A DNA stretch of 64,000 nucleotides from assembly GCA_017545325.1 (NCBI GenBank), contig JAFWOX010000027.1, positions 5,512-69,511 of the forward strand, read 5' to 3'. Shown piece by piece: positions 59,945 through 64,000 of the stretch. The position numbers were made by a program, and so were the translations under genes. This DNA comes from Oscillospiraceae bacterium. GTDB lineage: Bacteria; Bacillota_A; Clostridia; Oscillospirales; Oscillospiraceae. The notes below the pieces were generated by a model, which did no database searches, was not told the origin of the DNA, and was given only the letters and a program-made list of their open reading frames with translations. Each line of letters opens with the position of its first letter. The stretch's first letter is position 1.

Positions 59945-61197
59945 TCTACCTTCTCTATCTGCTGCTGATCCTGCTGGTCCTCCTCAGCGCCTTTTTCTCC
60001 AGCTCTGAGATCGCCTATGCCACCGCAAACAAGCTCCGTCTGCAGAACGATGCGGAAAACGGCAGCAAGCGGGCGGCCAGGGCCGTGTGGATCTCCGAGC
60101 ATTTTACCGGCTTTCTTTCCACCATCCTGGTGGGCAATAATCTGGTGAATATCGCCTTCTCCTCCGCCATGACCGCCTTGCTGGCCCATGTCTACGGGGC
60201 AGGCGGAGAAACCGTCGCCCCCATCGCCAGCACGCTGGTCCTGCTCATCTTCGGCGAGACCATCCCCAAGATCGCCGGAACCAGCCAGGCGGACCGCCTG
60301 GTGCGGCTCTATACCTATCCCCTGCGCTTTTTCATGACCCTGTTCAAGCCCGTGACCGCCCTGGTCACCCGGATCGTGGACCGGATCTCCAAGCTCTGGA
60401 CCTCTGAAGAGGCCGAACCGGAGGTGACGGACGACGAGCTGGTGAGCATCCTGGAGACCATCGAGGATGAGGGCGTCTTCACCGAGCAGGAGAGCGAGCT
60501 GATCAAATCCGCCATCGAGTTCAGCGATGTTACCGCCGGGGATATCTTTATCCCCCGGGTGGACGTCACCGCCATTGATGTGGAGGACAGCGTGGAGGAC
60601 CTGCTGAAGGATGAGGAGCTTCTGAGCTATTCCCGCATCCCCGTCTATCGGGACACCATCGATACGATCCTGGGCATCCTCTCCACCAAAAAGCTGCTGA
60701 AGGCCGCGATCACCGCTCCCCTGTCCGAGATCCGGCTGGAGGATCTGCTCTCTCCCCCGGTGTATGTCCATAAGACCCGGAATATTTCCTCCATCCTTTC
60801 GGAATTCCGCAGAAAACACCTGATGATGGCCATCGTGGTGGATGAATACGGCGGCACCGAGGGCATCCTTACCCTGGAGGATATCCTGGAGGAGATCGTG
60901 GGGGATATCTTCGATGAGAGCGACGATATCGAGCTGGATGTGGAGCAGAAGTCGGATAATGTATTCATCGTGGATGGCGGGACGACCATCGAGGATTTCT
61001 TTGATTCCATCGACTATCGCCCCGAGCATTTCGAGAGCGAGTACAGCACCATGGGCGGCTGGGCCGTGGAGATGCTGGACCGCTTCCCCCAGAAGGGGGA
61101 CCATTTCACCTGGGATCGCTTTTCCGTCACCGTAACGGAGGCGGAAGCCCGCCGGGTGGAGACCTTGGAGGTGGAGCTTCTGCCGCCTCCCGAATAG
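59941..61197 (+). CDS. CNNM/CBS hemolysin-family protein, full form
   Basis: 418 residues. CNNM domain with LLIFGETIPKIAGTSQADRLV (about 100-120), CBS pair (about 200-325, ending DEYGGTEGILTLEDILEEIVGDIFDESD), and a C-terminal CorC_HlyC domain (about 335-410, IVDGGTTIEDFFDSID ... TMGGWAVEMLDRFP). A metal efflux or transport-associated protein. Second of an overlapping pair; stop TAG, then a strong terminator. Confidence 0.92.
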   Translation: MIYLLYLLLILLVLLSAFFSSSEIAYATANKLRLQNDAENGSKRAARAVWISEHFTGFLSTILVGNNLVNIAFSSAMTALLAHVYGAGGETVAPIASTLVLLIFGETIPKIAGTSQADRLVRLYTYPLRFFMTLFKPVTALVTRIVDRISKLWTSEEAEPEVTDDELVSILETIEDEGVFTEQESELIKSAIEFSDVTAGDIFIPRVDVTAIDVEDSVEDLLKDEELLSYSRIPVYRDTIDTILGILSTKKLLKAAITAPLSEIRLEDLLSPPVYVHKTRNISSILSEFRRKHLMMAIVVDEYGGTEGILTLEDILEEIVGDIFDESDDIELDVEQKSDNVFIVDGGTTIEDFFDSIDYRPEHFESEYSTMGGWAVEMLDRFPQKGDHFTWDRFSVTVTEAEARRVETLEVELLPPPE

Positions 61198-61216
61198 GAC
61201 TGAGTCGTTTTTCCCG

Positions 61217-61258
61217 CCTGTCCCCGCGCTGCTCTTCGGCGCGGGGACAGGTTTATCC
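61217..61258 (+). terminator. terminator after the CNNM/CBS pair
   Basis: CCTGTCCCCGCGC (61217-61229) is complementary to 61239-61251; TTTATCCCTTT follows. Confidence 0.8.
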
Positions 61259-61298
61259 CTTTCCGGTGCGGCGCGGGGGACGCGGGAAAAGATTTTCC

Positions 61299-61327
61299 TT
61301 GACACCGGGTGCAAAACTCTCTATAAT
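61299..61327 (+). promoter_or_regulatory. tRNA-Pro promoter
   Basis: TTGACA (61299-61304), 17 bp, TATAAT (61322-61327): a perfect consensus promoter 23 bp before the tRNA. Confidence 0.9.
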
Positions 61328-61350
61328 GAGAAAGCTTTTGAATAAGCTTT

Positions 61351-61427
61351 CGGGGTGTGGCGAAGTTTGGTATCGCGCATGGTTCGGGACCATGAGGCCG
61401 CGGGTTCAAGTCCCGCCACTCCGACCA
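61351..61427 (+). tRNA. tRNA-Pro (anticodon CGG)
   Basis: 77 nt including the encoded CCA. Acceptor CGGGGTG pairs with CACTCCG (one G-U), the anticodon stem CATGG/CCATG encloses loop TTCGGGA with anticodon CGG reading codon CCG, and the T-arm is GCGGG-TTCAAGT-CCCGC. Its 3' end is repeated at 62327-62354. Confidence 0.95.
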
Positions 61428-61430
61428 AAA
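61403..61430 (+). repeat. direct repeat copy 1: 3' end of tRNA-Pro (attL-like)
   Basis: 28 bp covering the T-arm, acceptor end and CCA plus AAA; identical to 62327-62354. The segment between the copies holds an AT-rich phosphatase gene. tRNA 3' ends are classic integrase attachment sites, but no integrase is seen. Confidence 0.7.
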
Positions 61431-61432
61431 AA

Positions 61433-61468
61433 GGACTCTGATCTTGATACGATCAGAGTCCTTTTTTT
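61433..61468 (+). terminator. tRNA-Pro terminator
   Basis: GGACTCTGATC (61433-61443) is complementary to 61451-61461 and followed by seven T. The flanking A-run makes it symmetric. Confidence 0.9.
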
Positions 61469-61492
61469 CTTCCCATGATTTGCTGTGTCTGT

Positions 61493-61498
61493 TATAAT
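61493..61498 (+). promoter_or_regulatory. -10 element of the island phosphatase gene
   Basis: TATAAT 33 bp before the ATG; no good -35 at 17 bp. Weak promoter call. Confidence 0.4.
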
Positions 61499-61530
61499 CA
61501 TACCAACTGATTAAGATTTGTGAGGCCAAA

Positions 61531-62073
61531 ATGATTTTTCTTATTCGACATGGAGAAGATGATAATACCCGTTTGGGCGGCTGGAGCGATGCTGGGCTTT
61601 CGTTAGCAGGTACCGAACAGGTAAAACTTGCGGCCGAGAGAATTGTCCATGGCAATTATAATATCCGGCATATTTTCTCCAGTGATTTACCTCGTGCGAA
61701 AGAAACCGCGGATATTATAGCCGAGAAGCTTGGAATTGGTGTTACCTTTCTCAGGGAATTCAGAGAGACGAATAATGGTGATTTGGCAGGCATATCAAAA
61801 GAAAGATTTCAAGCTGAATACCCTAGTTTGTATTATAGTTCCTTGGATTGGGATCAACGATATCCAAATGGTGAAAGCCCACATCAGTTCTATTGCCGAG
61901 TTAGAGAAGCCTGGGAGATCTTCAAAAACAAAGCCGATTCATTGAACGGGAACGTCCTTTTGGTAACTCATGGTGGAGTAATTGATGTTATTCTCTGCAT
62001 AGAAAACGGAATCCCTTACACCAACAGGTATGTGTCTCATAAAGTTGCATATGCGGAAATGATATCCGTGTAG
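61531..62073 (+). CDS. histidine phosphatase-family protein in AT-rich island
   Basis: 180 residues. LIRHGEDDN at 4-12 carries the phospho-His, SSDLPRAKETA (about 50-60) the second conserved Arg, and VTHGGVIDV (about 144-152) the second His of the superfamily. Substrate unknown. Base and codon use are much more AT-rich than the surrounding genome (many TTA, AAT, ATA codons), and it lies between two copies of the tRNA-Pro 3' end, so it was probably acquired horizontally. Ribosome site is weak (GTGAGG). Confidence 0.85.
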   Translation: MIFLIRHGEDDNTRLGGWSDAGLSLAGTEQVKLAAERIVHGNYNIRHIFSSDLPRAKETADIIAEKLGIGVTFLREFRETNNGDLAGISKERFQAEYPSLYYSSLDWDQRYPNGESPHQFYCRVREAWEIFKNKADSLNGNVLLVTHGGVIDVILCIENGIPYTNRYVSHKVAYAEMISV

Positions 62074-62079
62074 ACGCAG

Positions 62080-62150
62080 ATGCACCCCACCCCTCGAAAA
62101 TGCACCCCGGGGCTGACCAAATGCACCCCGGGCAGCGCAGAATGCACCCC
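62080..62150 (+). repeat. four ATGCACCCC repeats at ~21-bp spacing
   Basis: ATGCACCCC occurs at 62080-62088, 62100-62108, 62121-62129 and 62142-62150 (steps of 20, 21, 21). The intervening bases are partly shared (CGGGG/CGGGC after the repeat in copies 2 and 3). About two helical turns per step suggests protein-binding sites or a decayed tandem repeat. No gene overlaps it. Confidence 0.8.
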
Positions 62151-62194
62151 GCGCGACGCATGGGATGCATTGGTATCATTATTAGCGTGATTTG

Positions 62195-62300
62195 CCAAAA
62201 CTCCTTCGGGGGACGCAGTTCCTCCGAAGGAGTTTTCTCTTGATTGGGATTTGAACCCGCGGCCGTCAGGCGCGAAGCGCCGTTCAATCTGCCGCGCCGC
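62195..62300. repeat. structured repeat unit A with inverted tRNA T-arm
   Basis: About 105 bp. CCAAAACTCC opens a hairpin (AACTCCTTCGG with CCGAAGGAGTT) ending TTTTC; then TTGATTGGGA, a 19-bp stretch at 62246-62264 that is the reverse complement of the tRNA-Pro T-arm region 61396-61414 with one mismatch, a small GGCGCG hairpin, and CAATCTGCCGCGC. Unit B repeats all of this 154 bp later. Confidence 0.75.
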
Positions 62301-62326
62301 ACATGCCCGCCCGCGGCGGGCTGCGC

Positions 62327-62354
62327 GGTTCAAGTCCCGCCACTCCGACCAAAA
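62327..62354 (+). repeat. direct repeat copy 2: tRNA-Pro 3' end (attR-like)
   Basis: 28 bp identical to 61403-61430, but without the rest of a tRNA upstream: GCCCGCC/GGCGGGC hairpin sequence replaces the anticodon arm. It is therefore a tRNA fragment, not a gene. Confidence 0.7.
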
Positions 62355-62451
62355 CTCCTCCGGGGGGCACCGTTCCCCGGGGGAGTTTTCCATTGATTGG
62401 GACTTGAACCCGCGGCCGTTTGCGCGATGCGCATTCCAATCTGCCGCGCGG
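62349..62451. repeat. structured repeat unit B with inverted tRNA T-arm
   Basis: Second copy of the unit at 62195-62300. The hairpin arms differ but still pair (ACTCC...GGAGT with a GC-rich inner stem), 62399-62417 is an exact reverse complement of tRNA-Pro 61396-61414, and the small hairpin is GCGC-ATC-GCGC in place of GGCGC-TTC-GCGCC. The compensating changes suggest the folds matter. Confidence 0.75.
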
Positions 62452-62472
62452 CAAAACGCCAAAAACAGCTTC

Positions 62473-63108
62473 TTAATCCCTGCGCAGATAGCGCTTTGCC
62501 AGATTGGCGTGCGGTCCTGTGGACAGGACCCGAAGGTCTTCGGGGGCGAAGAAGGCGGGCCAGTCTGTCCTGTCCTTCCGCATGGCGGCCAGACGGGTAT
62601 GGCGGCGGATGGCACGTCCTGCATTCAGAAGCACCATAATCCCGATGGGGATCAGAGCCGGAAGCAGATAAGGTTCCGTCTGAGGATCCCCGGCAAGCAG
62701 GCGCACGGCGAACAGGGTGAGAAACGCAACCACCGCCGTAGCCAGCGCCAAAGGTGACCGCAGCCAGGGCTGCCCCATTCCGGACCAGGGCTGCACCCTG
62801 CCGCAGCGCGTGCAGATGACTTTTTGCTCCACAAGGGAGAAATCCCCCGCATCGATCCGCTTTTTTGCGGCCGCCAGGACCTGTTCCCGTTCCGCCGCCC
62901 CGGCGGGCCCGGCTGCGGGCATACCTGAGCCGGAGATCGTTACCCGGGTATCCAGATAGTCGAAAAACCCGTGTCCTTCTTTCCTCCGTCTCAGGGTGTG
63001 CTCGCTCAACCCGGTCTCACCGCAGCCGGAACAGCGATACAGAAGGTAAAACCTGCCCAGTTCCTTTGCTTTCGCGGAGTCGTTCCCGGTGGAATCGCTC
63101 CTGCTCAT
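62473..63108 (-). CDS. zinc-ribbon membrane protein, unknown function
   Basis: 211 residues. Two CxxCG knuckles, YRCSGCGETG (about 24-33) and VICTRCGRVQ (about 97-106), could bind one zinc; two hydrophobic segments (about 118-140 and 148-165) form a membrane hairpin; the rest is polar. I do not recognise the family. Start ATG 63108 with AAGGAGG 7 nt upstream. It has a good promoter next to a perfect palindrome and is of normal high GC, unlike the genes on both sides. No partner gene is evident. Confidence 0.7.
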   Translation of the reverse strand: MSRSDSTGNDSAKAKELGRFYLLYRCSGCGETGLSEHTLRRRKEGHGFFDYLDTRVTISGSGMPAAGPAGAAEREQVLAAAKKRIDAGDFSLVEQKVICTRCGRVQPWSGMGQPWLRSPLALATAVVAFLTLFAVRLLAGDPQTEPYLLPALIPIGIMVLLNAGRAIRRHTRLAAMRKDRTDWPAFFAPEDLRVLSTGPHANLAKRYLRRD

Positions 63109-63125
63109 TTCGGCACCTCCTTACA

Positions 63126-63170
63126 TAATCATCTGATTACTTTATAGCATATTCAGATTAGTGTTGTCAA
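63126..63170 (-). promoter_or_regulatory. promoter and palindromic operator of the zinc-ribbon gene
   Basis: TTGACA (63165-63170), 18 bp, TATAAA (63141-63146) on the minus strand. TAATCA-TC-TGATTA (63126-63139), a perfect 6-bp-arm palindrome, lies just after the -10 where a repressor would block; a half-like TAATCTGA occurs in the spacer. Confidence 0.7.
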
Positions 63171-63218
63171 GCAAAGTTTTTGGGAATTGATTCCATATGG
63201 CTCGCCGGTTCATCTGCA

Positions 63219-63247
63219 TTGACGCCCCTTCTCCTGGGATGTATACA
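63219..63247 (+). promoter_or_regulatory. promoter of the small lipoprotein gene
   Basis: TTGACG (63219-63224), 17 bp, TATACA (63242-63247), 71 bp before the ATG. Confidence 0.5.
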
Positions 63248-63317
63248 TCAGGGTATGCGTCCCGCAGGACCGCCAGGCGGGATCAGATTGGCTAACCGGA
63301 GTTAAAGGAGGAAAGCG

Positions 63318-63479
63318 ATGAAAAAAACAATCGGGTTATTGCTTGCTGTAATCATGCTTATCGCCGCAGCTGCTTGCTCCGTATCAAAAGAAAAGGAACA
63401 ATCTGTGTATGGTCAATCAGGAGAATGTGAAGCTGTCACACCGTCGTTTGCTGGGATAATAACCGACGATGACAAGTGA
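63318..63479 (+). CDS. small predicted lipoprotein (53 aa)
   Basis: Start MKKTIGLLLAVIMLIAAAAC with lipobox AAAC (Cys20), then a short polar tail of ~33 residues ending TDDDK. AAAGGAGG lies 6 nt before the ATG. No domain is recognisable; it is too short for a binding protein and may be the N-terminal remnant of a larger lipoprotein or a genuine small surface protein. AT-rich like its neighbour. Confidence 0.65.
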   Translation: MKKTIGLLLAVIMLIAAAACSVSKEKEQSVYGQSGECEAVTPSFAGIITDDDK

Positions 63480-63555
63480 AGAATTTTGTGATAATACATT
63501 CTTGAGTTATTCTGTGCTCAAGGAGCACAAATTCTAAGTTGAGGAGGAGCTGAAC

Positions 63556-63870
63556 ATGGATATATCCTTCAGAACCGGAAATGAAAAATTTAATTATAGA
63601 GTATGCGCCATGATAATCTCTGAAAATAAAATATTGGCAATGCGCGATGAATGGTCACTATGTTTCACTCTTCCGGGCGGCAGGGTATGTATGGGTGAAA
63701 CTGCCGAGCAGGCAATTGTCCGTGAGGTAAAGGAAGAACTGGGCATAACTTCTGAAATAGTGCGTCCCCTGTGGCTGAACCAGGCCTTCTTTACAGCGGA
63801 TGTTGACCATCTGCATTATCATGAACTGTGTATATATTTTCTAATGGATATTTCAAATACTGATTCTTAA
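63556..63870 (+). CDS. NUDIX hydrolase, probably 3'-truncated
   Basis: 104 residues. The Nudix box G(x5)E(x7)REVKEELG is complete (about 41-63, GGRVCMGETAEQ...), so nucleotide-diphosphate hydrolysis is possible. The frame stops after YFLMDISNTDS, where homologues usually continue for ~40-50 residues of the fold, so it looks truncated; it may be non-functional. Ribosome site GAGGAGG. AT-rich, unlike the chromosome around it; follows the small lipoprotein by 76 bp. Confidence 0.7.
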   Translation: MDISFRTGNEKFNYRVCAMIISENKILAMRDEWSLCFTLPGGRVCMGETAEQAIVREVKEELGITSEIVRPLWLNQAFFTADVDHLHYHELCIYFLMDISNTDS

Positions 63871-63875
63871 TATAT

Positions 63876-63909
63876 GAGTAGAGGCTTTTACAGTCTCTGC
63901 TCTTTCTTT
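63876..63909 (+). terminator. terminator after the NUDIX gene
   Basis: GAGTAGAG (63876-63883) pairs with CTCTGCTC (63895-63902, one G-U), followed by TTTCTTT. Confidence 0.65.
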
Positions 63910-64000
63910 ATGATGAAGGTGATTGGCCTGACGTAATCTCCGATTGGGACACCACGCCCGGCGATAAATGTGTCAGCCCGCCTTCATCGTTTTACATTCG
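63910..64000. other. unassigned 3' edge of the window
   Basis: No gene can be supported. One frame reads DEGDWPDVISDWDTTPGD without a start codon, and GATGAAGG (63912-63919) is complementary to CCTTCATC (63981-63988) before GTTTTAC. This could be a gene fragment or part of a longer feature beyond the edge. Confidence 0.3.

Noticed and set aside
62399..62451. Minus-strand tRNA genes in the repeat units
   Set aside because: Only the T-arm matches a tRNA; acceptor, D and anticodon arms are missing and the T-stem is reduced to three pairs.
62195..62460. CRISPR array
   Set aside because: Only two units, about 105 bp long with a 48-bp intervening segment made of tRNA sequence, and no cas genes; not CRISPR geometry.

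Overview
The window looks like chromosomal DNA from a high-GC anaerobic member of the Clostridia (Bacillota). Pointers are a T-box leader, PyrR, a YtvI-type AI-2E protein, MntP, DUF1385, DUF6514 and DUF5685 proteins, consensus sigma-A promoters (TTGACA/TATAAT, 17-18 bp apart), strong AGGAGG ribosome sites, several TTG starts and an NADH-linked [FeFe] hydrogenase. Most of the window is densely packed with 4-nt ATGA gene overlaps. The last 2.7 kb is different: it holds AT-rich genes, repeats and tRNA fragments.

Layout. 1-4.3 kb: a heterodimeric ABC exporter (one subunit cut by the window edge, with a proline-rich FDPKK-repeat N-terminus) and its MarR regulator, with a promoter framed by two 13-bp operators. 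4.4-6.6 kb: a DUF6514 protein, a P-loop protein and a D-Ala-D-Ala carboxypeptidase. 6.7-18.8 kb: thiI, a cinA gene interrupted by an in-frame TAG, an FG-GAP lipoprotein with a two-component system, then DUF1385, prmC, recA, recX, rimO and pgsA. 18.8-24.4 kb (minus): a T-box controlled aminotransferase, then mtnA-deoD-RNA methyltransferase-GNAT-hydrolase. 24.6-27.2 kb: a URO-D family protein, pyrR and an MBL hydrolase. 27.4-31.7 kb (minus): a late cobalamin operon (cobT, cobU, cobS, a short second cobU-like gene, a phosphatase, gluQ). 31.8-37.3 kb: a PAT-like acetyltransferase, a MATE pump, an orphan molybdenum hydroxylase large subunit and an SDR. 37.4-42.5 kb: a polar amino-acid ABC importer with an AbgB-like amidohydrolase, and an aldo-keto reductase with ferredoxin motifs. 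42.6-47.3 kb (minus): obg, rpmA, rplU, ytvI-like, mntP, DUF5685. 47.4-49.2 kb: a flavoprotein and a thioesterase. 49.3-53.5 kb: the hydrogenase operon. 54.1-58.7 kb: a second URO-D protein with two flavin oxidoreductases. 58.9-61.2 kb: a pair of CNNM/CBS proteins. 61.3-64 kb: tRNA-Pro(CGG) and a small island.

How the parts fit. The hydrogenase, the ferredoxin-linked reductases and the Old Yellow Enzyme-type and fumarate-reductase-type flavoproteins suggest fermentative redox balancing with H2 and organic electron acceptors. The late cobalamin genes fit corrinoid salvage and may serve corrinoid-dependent chemistry; the two URO-D proteins belong to a superfamily that includes corrinoid methyltransferases, but no corrinoid protein is visible here. 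The mtnA-deoD pair suggests salvage of 5'-deoxy- or 5'-methylthio-nucleosides.

Most notable points: the amber codon inside cinA; the tRNA-Pro 3' end repeated 924 bp downstream around an AT-rich gene; a two-copy ~105-bp structured repeat carrying inverted tRNA T-arm sequence; four ATGCACCCC repeats at ~21-bp spacing; divergent promoters that share a -35 box; and an L27 with no cleavable N-terminus. All functional calls come from reading motifs, without database searches.
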